64,000 bases of DNA from contig CP169086.1 of NCBI GenBank assembly GCA_041890495.1, positions 2,604,001-2,668,000 of the forward strand, read 5' to 3'. The DNA comes from Escherichia boydii. Lineage in GTDB: Bacteria; Pseudomonadota; Gammaproteobacteria; Enterobacterales; Enterobacteriaceae. The notes below the pieces were generated by a model. That model was not told where the DNA came from. It worked only from the letters and a program-made list of their open reading frames with translations, and searched no databases. How positions within the stretch are numbered: the first letter of the stretch is position 1; every line of letters starts with the position of its first letter. A program made the position numbers and the translations under genes. Positions 20,004 through 28,594 of this stretch are shown piece after piece.

Positions 20004-21821
20004 TTAACTGCCGAACCAGATCGTCGCGGATACCGCAGGCAGCGCCAGCACGCCGTCCTGTATCGTCGCCTTGCCCTCTTTGCTCTTCCACGCAGCCACC
20101 TTCAGCAGCGGTGAATCATCCAGCACCACTTCGCAGGCCTCGCCCCGGTTGATCGCCACCAGCACGCGCTGCTGGTTATAGACGCGAGCAAACACCACCA
20201 CGTTATCGTGGGCGTACACCACCTGACAGCCGCCGTAGCGCAGGGCGAGACTCTGCTTACGCAGCTTCGCCAGCCGCTGATACAGGCTGAACAGCACCTT
20301 GTCCTGCTTCGCTGGCTCCCAGGGGAACGGTTTACGGCAAAACGGATCGTTTTTGCCATCCAGTCCTACTTCATCACCGTAATAAATGCACGGTACACCA
20401 GGCCAGGTGAACAGCCAGACCACCGCCAGCGGCAGGCGCGCAATATCCCGACCGAGCAGCGTTTTAAATCGCGCAGTATCGTGGCTGTCGAGCTGATTAA
20501 ACATACGTAATTGTTGTTGATGAGAAAGCCCTGCGCGGTAATTATCCATCCAGGCCATACAGGTTTGGGCATCAATTTGCTGCGGATCGTAAGAGATATC
20601 GGTATTGGCAAGAAATCCCCACAACGGGAATGTGAAGCCACGATAGTTCATGGCGGCATCTTCCACATCGGCCTGTAACCATTGCCGTGCATCGCCAAAA
20701 TGTTCGCCGACAATATACGCTTCCGGCTGGGTTTCTTTCGCCGCTTCGGTGATCCCGGCAACGTGCTGCATATTATTGCGCGCCCCACCCGCCTCCCCCA
20801 GCATATGCACCACATCCAGCCGCCAGCCGTCCATATTCCACGGCGCTTTCAGCCAGTGGCGGACAATACTGTCTTCCCCGCGATAAATTTCATTCACCAG
20901 ACTTTCCGACTGATAATCCAGCTTCGGCAAGCTGGCATAGCCAAGCCAGTCGAGCGCCGTGCCATCATCACTAAACGAGTACCAGTCGCGCCAGGGCGAT
21001 TCGGGGTTGTGACAAGCACCACCCGTGCCACGATTATGCCTGTCAAACCAGGCATGGGAATCGCCACTGTGGTTAAACACGCCGTCCAGCACCAGCCGCA
21101 TTCCCAGCTGCTGCGTATTGTGTCGCAAACGCAGCAACGCCCCATCACCGCCAAACTGCGGATCGACATGGCGATAATCCTCGGTATCGTATTTATGTAC
21201 GCTGGGAGCTTTAAACACCGGATTGAGATACAGCGCTGTCACGCCAAGCTTTTTCAGATACGGCAGTTTTTCGCTTATCCCGTCCAGATCGCCGCCATAG
21301 AACGTTGATCCGCCCGCCTGCGCCGTGACCGGTTCATCCCAGTCACGCAAGATGATCTCTTGTCCGGCTGCATGATGGTAATAGACATGATCCTGTTCAG
21401 CTTCACGAGGAAGACTACGCGCAAAACGATCAGGGAAGATCTGATAAAAAATCTGATCCGCAGCCCATTGTGGGCCGATATCCGGTACATCGACGGCAAA
21501 CTGCTCCAGTCGTGCCGGCGGCATTCGGCTGAAGCCCTGCGGTGTAAACCAACGCTGGCGATCGTGCCACAGCAGTTTGAAACTGTAACGCCGCCGGGGT
21601 TGTCCGCTGGAGAGATCAATCGCCGCACGCCATGCGGTGACGCCAGGCTGCGGCTGACTGCGCTGCTTATGCATCGGTACTGACATTTCTTCGTTATCGT
21701 GTTCTGTACGCAGCATAATGCGCTGCGGTGGGTCTTCGCCCGTCAGCCACAGTGTAATGAGCAGTTGATCTTTGCTTTGTTTAACAAATGGGGGCACCGG
21801 CAGGTGCCATGCATTTAACAT
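20004..21821 (-). CDS. malZ: Maltodextrin glucosidase MalZ (apparent interspecies hybrid)
   Basis: MalZ, 605 residues, is a cytosolic GH13 enzyme that releases glucose from the reducing end of maltodextrins. An N-terminal carbohydrate-binding-like domain (about 1-115) precedes the TIM barrel, with LVLDGVFNHSG, GWRLDVVHML (nucleophile Asp), IVGEHFG (acid/base Glu) and NQLDSHDTARF. Residues 1 to about 500 match K-12 MalZ as I remember it. From KPFPWEPAKQDKV to the end (SATIWFGS) the sequence departs from K-12 (KPFPWQVEKQDT...ATVWMN) and looks like the Enterobacter-type flank. The switch is near base 20320. The frame is intact. The start is the second of two adjacent ATGs, as in E. coli. Confidence 0.94.
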   Translation of the reverse strand: MLNAWHLPVPPFVKQSKDQLLITLWLTGEDPPQRIMLRTEHDNEEMSVPMHKQRSQPQPGVTAWRAAIDLSSGQPRRRYSFKLLWHDRQRWFTPQGFSRMPPARLEQFAVDVPDIGPQWAADQIFYQIFPDRFARSLPREAEQDHVYYHHAAGQEIILRDWDEPVTAQAGGSTFYGGDLDGISEKLPYLKKLGVTALYLNPVFKAPSVHKYDTEDYRHVDPQFGGDGALLRLRHNTQQLGMRLVLDGVFNHSGDSHAWFDRHNRGTGGACHNPESPWRDWYSFSDDGTALDWLGYASLPKLDYQSESLVNEIYRGEDSIVRHWLKAPWNMDGWRLDVVHMLGEAGGARNNMQHVAGITEAAKETQPEAYIVGEHFGDARQWLQADVEDAAMNYRGFTFPLWGFLANTDISYDPQQIDAQTCMAWMDNYRAGLSHQQQLRMFNQLDSHDTARFKTLLGRDIARLPLAVVWLFTWPGVPCIYYGDEVGLDGKNDPFCRKPFPWEPAKQDKVLFSLYQRLAKLRKQSLALRYGGCQVVYAHDNVVVFARVYNQQRVLVAINRGEACEVVLDDSPLLKVAAWKSKEGKATIQDGVLALPAVSATIWFGS

Positions 21822-21979
21822 CATAATTCCCCTGTGATGAAAATCTGATCACCTTGCCATAGCCTAATGCAGGATCACTCATCATCTGAAGGATATTTGG
21901 GGGAGGAGGACGGGGGCGGATAACTTTCGGAATAGCCGGATCAGGATTTCCTCCTGAACCGGCTTACAGAACGCAAGGA

Positions 21980-23353
21980 TTACTGGTTTTCAGCCAGCTG
22001 ACGATCGTGGCGGCGTTTAAACATCCAGCCAATCAACAGCACAACAATCCACGCGAAACCGACATACAGCGAGATACGCGTATCCGGGTGATAACCAATC
22101 AACCCGATAATAAAGAGCAGGAAAATCAGCCCGCCGATGGTCGTTGCTACCCCACCCGGCACTTTAAATTTCAGCGCCTTAACTTCTTCTGGCGGCAAAC
22201 GGCGACGGAAGGCAATTTGCGACAGCAGGATCATAATCCACACCCACACCGTGGCGAAGGTTGCCAGCGAAGCGATCACCAGGAAGACGTTTTCCGGCAT
22301 GATGTAGTTCAGATACACCGCAAACAGCAGCGCGGTAGTCATCACCAGCACCGTAACCCACGGAATACCGCGACGCGACGTTTTGCTGAAAATTTTCGGC
22401 GCGCTGCCCTGCTCTGCCATACCGTGGAGCATACGGCCTACGCCAAATACATCACTGTTAATTGCCGACAGCGAAGCAGTCAGCACAACAAAGTTAAGAA
22501 TGCTGGCGGCAAAGGTAATGCCCATATGCTGGAACGTCAGCACGAACGGGCTACCGGCAGTGCCAACCTGATTCCACGGGTAGATAGACATAATGACGAA
22601 CAGCGTACCGACGTAGAACACCAGAATACGCATCGGCACGGAGTTAATCGCACGCGGTATCGATTTCTCAGGATCTTTCGCTTCACCGGCGGTAATCCCG
22701 ATAATTTCGATCCCACCGTAAGCAAACATCACCATTTGCAACGACATTACCATGCCAAGCCAGCCGTTACTGAAGAAGCCGCCGTTGCTCCACAGGTTAT
22801 GAATACCGGTCGGTTGCCCGCCGTTGCCAATCCCCCAGATGATGATGCCGAAACCGGCGACAATCATGATGATGATGGTGGCGACTTTAAAGAACGAGAA
22901 CCAGAATTCCAGCTCACCGAATACCTTCACGCTCATCAGGTTTACGGCGCAAATGATCAGCACCACGCTCAGTACCCAAATCCAGTGCGGCACCGTCGGG
23001 AACCAGACACCCATATAGATACCAAAAGCGGTCACATCGGCGATGGCGACAATAAGGATTTCAAAGCAGTAGGTCCAGCCGGTAATGTAACCTGCCAGCG
23101 GGCCGAGGTTTTCCTGCGCATAACGCGAGAAAGAGCTGGCGGCCGGGTTATGTACCGACATTTCCCCCAGCGCACGCATAATGATATACGCCGCGATACC
23201 ACCGATAATATAGGCCAACAACACGCTCGGACCGGCCATTTTGATGGCGTCTGCCGAACCGTAAAACAGCCCGGTGCCAATTGCTGAACCCAGTGCCATA
23301 AAGCGTATGTGGCGGGTACTTAGCCCACGCTTTAGCTTGTTCTTACTTTCCAT
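21980..23353 (-). CDS. proY: Proline-specific permease ProY
   Basis: ProY, 457 residues, is an amino-acid permease of the APC family with 12 predicted spans. The family start HIRFMALGSAIGTGLFYGSA contains the GSAIGTGLF substrate/ion motif. GGIEIIGITAGEAKDPEKSI is the conserved loop of the AAT subfamily. In E. coli it was named as a cryptic proline transporter. A terminator separates it from the upstream brnQ, so it is read either by leak-through or from its own weak promoter. The protein appears identical or nearly so to K-12. Confidence 0.94.
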   Translation of the reverse strand: MESKNKLKRGLSTRHIRFMALGSAIGTGLFYGSADAIKMAGPSVLLAYIIGGIAAYIIMRALGEMSVHNPAASSFSRYAQENLGPLAGYITGWTYCFEILIVAIADVTAFGIYMGVWFPTVPHWIWVLSVVLIICAVNLMSVKVFGELEFWFSFFKVATIIIMIVAGFGIIIWGIGNGGQPTGIHNLWSNGGFFSNGWLGMVMSLQMVMFAYGGIEIIGITAGEAKDPEKSIPRAINSVPMRILVFYVGTLFVIMSIYPWNQVGTAGSPFVLTFQHMGITFAASILNFVVLTASLSAINSDVFGVGRMLHGMAEQGSAPKIFSKTSRRGIPWVTVLVMTTALLFAVYLNYIMPENVFLVIASLATFATVWVWIMILLSQIAFRRRLPPEEVKALKFKVPGGVATTIGGLIFLLFIIGLIGYHPDTRISLYVGFAWIVVLLIGWMFKRRHDRQLAENQ

Positions 23354-23381
23354 CAATTCCTAACCCATCAACACAATAAAA

Positions 23382-23409
23382 AACCACGGGGCATCGCAGC
23401 CCCGTGGTT
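23382..23409 (-). terminator. Terminator between brnQ and proY
   Basis: AACCACGGGGC (23382-23392) and GCCCCGTGGTT (23399-23409) form an 11-base perfect stem. On the minus strand it is followed by TTTTTATT. It lies 20 bases after the brnQ stop codon. Confidence 0.85.
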
Positions 23410-23428
23410 AAAACAAATGTTCAGTGAT

Positions 23429-24748
23429 TTAGTGAGCGCTGGAGGTCACCTGACGACCTGCCGCGCGATCCCAGATAATGGCCAGAACCACCATCACCAC
23501 TGTTGGCATTAACCACGCCAGACCTTGTTCGGCCAGCGGTAAACGCTGCGCCCAGGACGGTAAGATATCGCTGAATGCAGATGCTTTGATCCCGTCGAGA
23601 ATACCAAAAAGCAGGCTGATAAACATCGGCGGAGCAATCACGCGGGACGAATTATGCCACCATGAGCGTGTAAAACTTAATACAACCAGTGCGATACACG
23701 GCGGATAAATAGCGGTCAGCACCGGTACGGAGATCTGGATCAGCTGGCTTAAGCCGAGGTTAGAAACCACCATCGAGAAGCCGCCGAGGATAAACACCAG
23801 CGTACGATAAGAGAGCGGTACGTACTGGGCAAAGAATTCTGCACAAGCACAGGTAAGGCCAACTGCCGTTACCAGGCAGGCGATGAAGATTAACGCCGCC
23901 AGCAGGAAGCTACCGCCGCCGCCAAAGGTGTGCTGAACGTAAGCATGCAGAATAGCAGCGCCGTTTGCAGACTGATCGACCAGCGACGCGCTGTCTGACC
24001 CCAGACGGAACAGCGCCAGGTACAGCAGAGTCAGACCAACACCCGCCATCAGGCCAGCCCAGACGGTATAACGGGTCAGCAGACGCGCTTCGGTAACGCC
24101 ACGAGAACGCGCCGCGTTAACAATAACGATACCAAACACCATTGCGCCCAGCGTATCCATGGTCAGATAGCCGTTAACGAAGCCGTTAGAAAACGCAGCG
24201 TTTTGATAAGCCTCAGTCGCCGTGCTGATAGAACCCGCCGGCCAGACAATCGCGGCAACAGACAGGATGACCAGCGCGATAATTTTCAGCGGCGCAAGGA
24301 AGTTGCCCACGGTATCCAGCAGCTTGCCCGGATAGAGCGAAACCAGAATAACGATAGCGAAATAGACCAGGCTGTAGATAAACAGCGGCAGCGCGGAATC
24401 ACCCGTCAGCGGCGCAATCCCCACTTCAAAAGAAACGGTAGCTGTACGCGGCGTAGCGAAAAGCGGCCCCACCGCTAGGTAACAAACCGTTGCCAGCAGT
24501 ACGCCAGCGACTTTACCGATTGGCGTGCTGAGGCTGTCAACACCGCCGCCAACTTTTGCCAGCGCCACTACCGTTAATACCGGCAGGCCAACGGCAGTAA
24601 TGAGGAAGCCGAATGCCGCAGTCCAGACGTGTTCGCCTGCCTGTAAGCCGACCATTGGAGGGAAAATAATGTTACCTGCGCCGACGAACAACGCAAATGT
24701 CATAAAGCCCAGAGCGATGATATCGCGCGATCTTAATTGATGGGTCAT
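23429..24748 (-). CDS. brnQ: Branched-chain amino acid transporter BrnQ
   Basis: BrnQ, 439 residues, is the LIV-II sodium- or proton-coupled carrier for leucine, isoleucine and valine in the inner membrane. It has about 12 spans and the family signature ALFVGAGNIIFPPMVGLQAG near the N-terminus. The C-terminus is GRQVTSSAH, as in K-12. The phoBR-brnQ-proY-malZ order is that of E. coli. brnQ is expressed independently of phoR, given the terminator and the gap upstream. Confidence 0.95.
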   Translation of the reverse strand: MTHQLRSRDIIALGFMTFALFVGAGNIIFPPMVGLQAGEHVWTAAFGFLITAVGLPVLTVVALAKVGGGVDSLSTPIGKVAGVLLATVCYLAVGPLFATPRTATVSFEVGIAPLTGDSALPLFIYSLVYFAIVILVSLYPGKLLDTVGNFLAPLKIIALVILSVAAIVWPAGSISTATEAYQNAAFSNGFVNGYLTMDTLGAMVFGIVIVNAARSRGVTEARLLTRYTVWAGLMAGVGLTLLYLALFRLGSDSASLVDQSANGAAILHAYVQHTFGGGGSFLLAALIFIACLVTAVGLTCACAEFFAQYVPLSYRTLVFILGGFSMVVSNLGLSQLIQISVPVLTAIYPPCIALVVLSFTRSWWHNSSRVIAPPMFISLLFGILDGIKASAFSDILPSWAQRLPLAEQGLAWLMPTVVMVVLAIIWDRAAGRQVTSSAH

Positions 24749-25105
24749 AAATCATACTGCCTGTGGATGTGGTGTTGTAACGTTAAATTTTTGTGCCAAT
24801 CCCTGGGGATGATACAGCGGTATATTTAAACAATTTTAGCGGGAAATACTCCCAACCAGGCGCGGCGAAGAATAGTTTTTCGATTTACCGCGTTAATGCA
24901 GTCAGTATGACAGCACCTGAAGCGCAATTTAAACGCTTATAACGTTTTAAAGCAAGGAGGGATCTAAAAACCAGAGGTATATAGCGATAAGAAATCACCA
25001 ACCAGTATAAAACACTATTTCCGTGAAAAAGACATGGCTAATCATGCGAACAAAAAACCACCAACCGTTGTAAAATCTAACGCCCATATTTTGACTGCAA
25101 AGAAA
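24749..25105. other. Intergenic region between phoR and brnQ
   Basis: There is no plausible gene in this stretch of about 350 bases. It is A/T-rich, should contain the brnQ promoter and leader near 24750-24900 on the minus strand, and includes the inverted pair AACGTTAAA/TTTAAACG-type sequences around 24781 and 24928. I see no clear regulatory palindrome. Confidence 0.5.
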
Positions 25106-25129
25106 ATAAGCCAGCATCGGCTGGCTTAT
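25106..25129 (-). terminator. Terminator of the phoBR operon
   Basis: ATAAGCCAG (25106-25114) pairs with CTGGCTTAT (25121-25129) around CATCGG. On the minus strand TTTTCTTT follows. It lies 25 bases after the phoR stop. Confidence 0.8.
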
Positions 25130-25154
25130 GGCAATAAAAGATGACAAAGGCGGA

Positions 25155-26450
25155 TTAATCGCTGTTTTTGGCAATTAAACGTTCCGGGATAACAAAACTG
25201 AAACGTGTTCCTTTTCCTACTGTACTCTCAATATTCAGGCGACTTTCGTGATGATTCACCGCATGTTTCACGATCGCTAACCCTAATCCGCTACCGCCGG
25301 TTTGCCGGGAACGCGCTTTATCAACGCGATAAAAACGCTCGGTCAGGCGCGGAATATGCTCCGGTGCAATGCCCGGTCCGTTATCTTCAATGCTAAATTC
25401 GGCACCGTGCGGCACTCGCTGCCAGCGTACGGTGATATGCGTACCTTCCGGCGTATGATTCACGGCGTTATAGACCAGGTTCGAAATCGCACTGCGTAGC
25501 TGATCTTCGTTGCCAGACACCTTGAGGCCGTTATCTATCTCAAAGGTAAATGTCTGTTTTTTCTGACTCAGAGTCTGAGCCTCGCGCTCAACAACGCGCA
25601 GCATCATCGGCACATCAACCTTTTCATTGAGCAAATGCGTCGGTGCGGCTTCTATTTTCGACAGCGTCAGTAATTGCTTCACCAGCCCTTCCATCCGCTG
25701 GGTCTGCTCGCGCATGGTGTGCAACGCTTTTTCACGTACCGCGCCTTCCAGCGGTTGCTCATCCATCATCTCCAGGTAACCCTGTAACACGGTCAATGGC
25801 GTACGTAACTCATGGCTCACGTTGGCAAAAAAGTTACGCCGCGCCCCTTCCAGTTGATGCATTTGCGTGACATCACGCGCCACCATCAGTAACTGTTTGT
25901 GGGTATAAGGCATGACGCGAATTTCCAGATGCCGCCCGGTGTTGAGCACCAGATTGAGCGGGCGAGAAAAATCACGCGTTTTCAAATATTGCGTAAACTC
26001 CGGGTAACGCAGCAGGTTAAGGATGTTCTGCCCGTTATCTTCCGGCCAGCGCAAACCAAGAATCTGTTGCGCCAGACCGTTACACCAGAAAATACCGCCC
26101 TCTTCCGTGGTCAGCACCACTGCGTCGGGCAGCGACTCCGCGCCGCTACGAAAGCGTTTAATCAGATTGCCCAGTTCACGGCGGCGTTTTTTATTTCGCA
26201 GCTGCATCTGGTGTAAGCCGTATAGTAGCGGCTCCCAGCTACCACGCCCCGGTGGCGGGGTCATACTACGATCCACCCACAGCCACCATGAAAGGCGCAA
26301 TAAATTCCAGAAATGCCAGATAAGCAGTCCCGTTACCGATGCCAGCAAAAACCAGGGCAGGTAACCAAAAAATGCACCCAGGATGAAAGCCGGGAGGCAG
26401 CAAAGTAGCAGCTCCAGCACCAGCCTTTTCCACGACAGCCGTTCCAGCAC
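25155..26450 (-). CDS. phoR: Phosphate regulon sensor kinase PhoR
   Basis: PhoR, 431 residues, is the inner-membrane histidine kinase/phosphatase that controls PhoB according to phosphate transport by PstSCAB-PhoU. Two N-terminal spans (LVLELLLCCLPAFILGAFF, LPWFLLASVTGLLIWHFW) leave almost no periplasmic domain. A PAS domain (about 95-190) is followed by the DHp helix with phospho-acceptor His213 in FFANVSHELRTPLT. The ATPase domain has N box NLVYNAVNHTPEG, G1 DNGPGIAPEH and G2 GGSGLGLAIVKHA. It lies 57 bases after phoB in the same operon and equals the K-12 protein. Confidence 0.97.
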   Translation of the reverse strand: MLERLSWKRLVLELLLCCLPAFILGAFFGYLPWFLLASVTGLLIWHFWNLLRLSWWLWVDRSMTPPPGRGSWEPLLYGLHQMQLRNKKRRRELGNLIKRFRSGAESLPDAVVLTTEEGGIFWCNGLAQQILGLRWPEDNGQNILNLLRYPEFTQYLKTRDFSRPLNLVLNTGRHLEIRVMPYTHKQLLMVARDVTQMHQLEGARRNFFANVSHELRTPLTVLQGYLEMMDEQPLEGAVREKALHTMREQTQRMEGLVKQLLTLSKIEAAPTHLLNEKVDVPMMLRVVEREAQTLSQKKQTFTFEIDNGLKVSGNEDQLRSAISNLVYNAVNHTPEGTHITVRWQRVPHGAEFSIEDNGPGIAPEHIPRLTERFYRVDKARSRQTGGSGLGLAIVKHAVNHHESRLNIESTVGKGTRFSFVIPERLIAKNSD

Positions 26451-26507
26451 GTAAGATACTCCAGTTAAGAAATCATAAGCCCTGCTCTGCGTCCGATGAG
26501 CAAGGCG

Positions 26508-27197
26508 TTAAAAGCGGGTTGAAAAACGATATCCTGTACCGCGCACGGTCTGCACCATGCGGTCATGCCCGCCGGGCTCCAGTGCTTTACGCAGGCGACG
26601 AATGTGGACATCGACCGTGCGGTCTTCCACATACACGTTAGTTCCCCAGACGTGGTTTAACAGCTGCTCGCGGCTGTACACGCGCTCAGGATGCGTCATA
26701 AAAAAGTGCAGCAGTTTAAATTCTGTCGGCCCCATCTCCAGTGGCTCTTCGCCCGCCATCACCCGGTGAGATGTCGGGTCGAGGCTTAGCCCCTGCATCT
26801 CAATCACCTCTTCCACCGCCATTGGCGAAATACGGCGCATTACCGCTTTGATTCGCGCCACCAGCTCCTTCGGCGAAAACGGCTTGGTGATATAGTCATC
26901 CGCGCCGGTTTCAAGGCCGCGCACGCGATCTTCTTCTTCCCCTCTGGCGGTCAACATCACCACTGGAATATCCCGGGTCATCGACTCGCGCTTGAGGTGT
27001 TTGATGAACTGGATACCGGAGCCGCCAGGTAACATCCAGTCAAGGAGAATTAAATCCGGCCAGGGTTCATTCAGTTGATTCACAGCACTGTCATAATCTT
27101 CCGCTTCGACCGGCTGAAAGCCATTTTGTTCGAGCACGAAGCAGACCATTTCGCGAATTGGAGCTTCATCTTCTACGACCAGAATACGTCTCGCCAT
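26508..27197 (-). CDS. phoB: Phosphate regulon response regulator PhoB
   Basis: PhoB, 229 residues, is an OmpR-family activator. The receiver domain has VEDE acidic pocket, phospho-acceptor Asp53 in [10 protein letters not shown], Thr83 in [10 protein letters not shown] and Lys105 in [10 protein letters not shown]. The winged-helix domain (about 130-229) contains [20 protein letters not shown] and the recognition helix [15 protein letters not shown]. Once phosphorylated by PhoR it binds tandem Pho boxes. One lies in front of this gene and one in front of phoA in this window, so both signal and target are here. Confidence 0.97.
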
Positions 27198-27256
27198 GAT
27201 TTGCCCTGTTGTAATAAATAGGTTGCGATCATTAATGCGACGTCATTATGCGTCAG

Positions 27257-27278
27257 ATTTATGACAGATTTATGAAAA
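27257..27278 (-). promoter_or_regulatory. Pho box of the phoBR promoter
   Basis: Read on the minus strand this is TTTTCATAAATCTGTCATAA followed by AT: two 11-base direct repeats of the CTGTCATA type, as in the known E. coli phoB promoter. It lies about 60 bases upstream of the phoB ATG and gives positive autoregulation by PhoB-P. The same intergenic region must also hold the sbcDC promoter. Confidence 0.85.
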
Positions 27279-27387
27279 AGCTCGTCGCACATATCTTCAG
27301 GTTATTGATTTCCGTGGCGCAGAAAAAAGCAAATGGCACATCTGTTTGGGTATAATCGCGCCCATGCTTTTTCGCCAGGGAACCGTT

Positions 27388-28594
27388 ATGCGCATCCTTC
27401 ACACCTCAGACTGGCATCTCGGCCAGAACTTCTTACAGTAAAAGCCGCGAAGCTGAACATCAGGCTTTTCTTGACTGGCTGCTGGAAACAGCACAAACCC
27501 ATCAGGTGGATGCGATTATTGTTGCTGGTGATGTTTTCGATACCGGCTCGCCGCCAGTTACGCCCGCACGTTATACAACCGTTTTGTTGTCAATTTACTG
27601 CAAACTGGCTGTCATCTGGTGGTACTGGCAGGAAACCATGACTCGGTCGCCGACGCTGAATGAATCCCGCGACATCCTGGCGTTTCTCAATACCACCGTC
27701 GTCGCCAGCGCCGGGCACGCCCCGCAAATCCTGAAAAAACGCGACGGGTCGCCTGGGGCGGTGCTGTGTCCGATACCGTTTTTACGGCCGCGCGACATCG
27801 TGCAAAGCCAGGCGGGGCTATCGGGCGCTGAAAAGCAGCAGCATCTCTTGCAGGCCATCACCGACTATTATCACCAGCAGCATGCCGATGCCTGCGCCCT
27901 GCGCGGCGACCAGCCGATTCCGGTGATTGCAACCGGGCATCTCACCACAGTCGGGGCCAGTAAAAGTGACGCCGTACGTGACATCTATATCGGCACGCTG
28001 GACGCCTTTCCGGCGCAGAACTTCCCGCCAGCCGACTACATTGCGCTCGGGCATATCCACCGCGCGCAGGTTATTGGCGGCAGCGAGCACATCCGCTACT
28101 GTGGCTCCCCCATTTCACTCAGCTTTGACGAAACGGGCAAGGCCAAATCCGTGCATCTGGTGAGCTTCAGCGAGGGAAAACTCCGCGCCGTCGAGACGCT
28201 GGAAGTACCTGTCACCCAGCCGCTGGCGGTGCTGAAAGGCGATTTGGATGCCATCACCGCCCAGCTGGAACAGTGGCGCGGTGCCGAACAAGATCCCCCC
28301 GTCTGGCTGGATATCGAAATCACCACCGATGACTACCTGCACGATATGCAGCGCAAAATTCAGGCGCTGACGGAGGATTTGCCCGTCGAAGTCTTACTGG
28401 TCCGCCGCAGCCGCGAGCAGCGCGAGAAAATTCTGTTAAGCGCTCAACGCGAAACGCTCAGTGAGCTTCGGGTTGAAGAGGTGTTTGAACGCAGGCTCTC
28501 GCAGGAGGAAATTGACGACGCGAAGCGCGCAAGACTCAGCGAACTGTTCAGCCATACACTGCATGCGCTCAATGATGAGGAAGAAAACGCATGA
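27388..28594 (+). pseudogene. sbcD: Nuclease subunit SbcD, frame broken by three indels at a source switch
   Basis: SbcD is the Mre11-type Mn2+ nuclease that works with SbcC on DNA hairpins and blocked ends. ATG 27388 starts MRILHTSDWHLGQNF, the first metal motif. An extra T (27433/27434), a missing C (27554-27555) and an extra base (27650-27652) then break the frame, net +1. Repairing them restores GDVFDTG, LAGNHDS, GHLTTVG and ALGHIHRAQ and about 400 residues. Bases before roughly 27650 match K-12; after it the sequence is diverged (ILKKRDGSPGAVLC), so the indels cluster against a join. The stop overlaps the sbcC start by four bases (ATGA). If real, the gene would yield a truncated, inactive protein; a sequence or assembly error is likelier. 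Confidence 0.88.

Noticed and set aside
22007..23287. Long open frame of 426 codons on the plus strand opposite proY
   Set aside because: It is exactly antisense to proY, low in complexity (many His, Arg, Asn), has no family features and no ribosome site.
24749..25105. Looked for a small RNA or prophage remnant between phoR and brnQ
   Set aside because: No promoter-terminator pair of suitable spacing and no coding remnant visible; only the phoBR terminator is clear.
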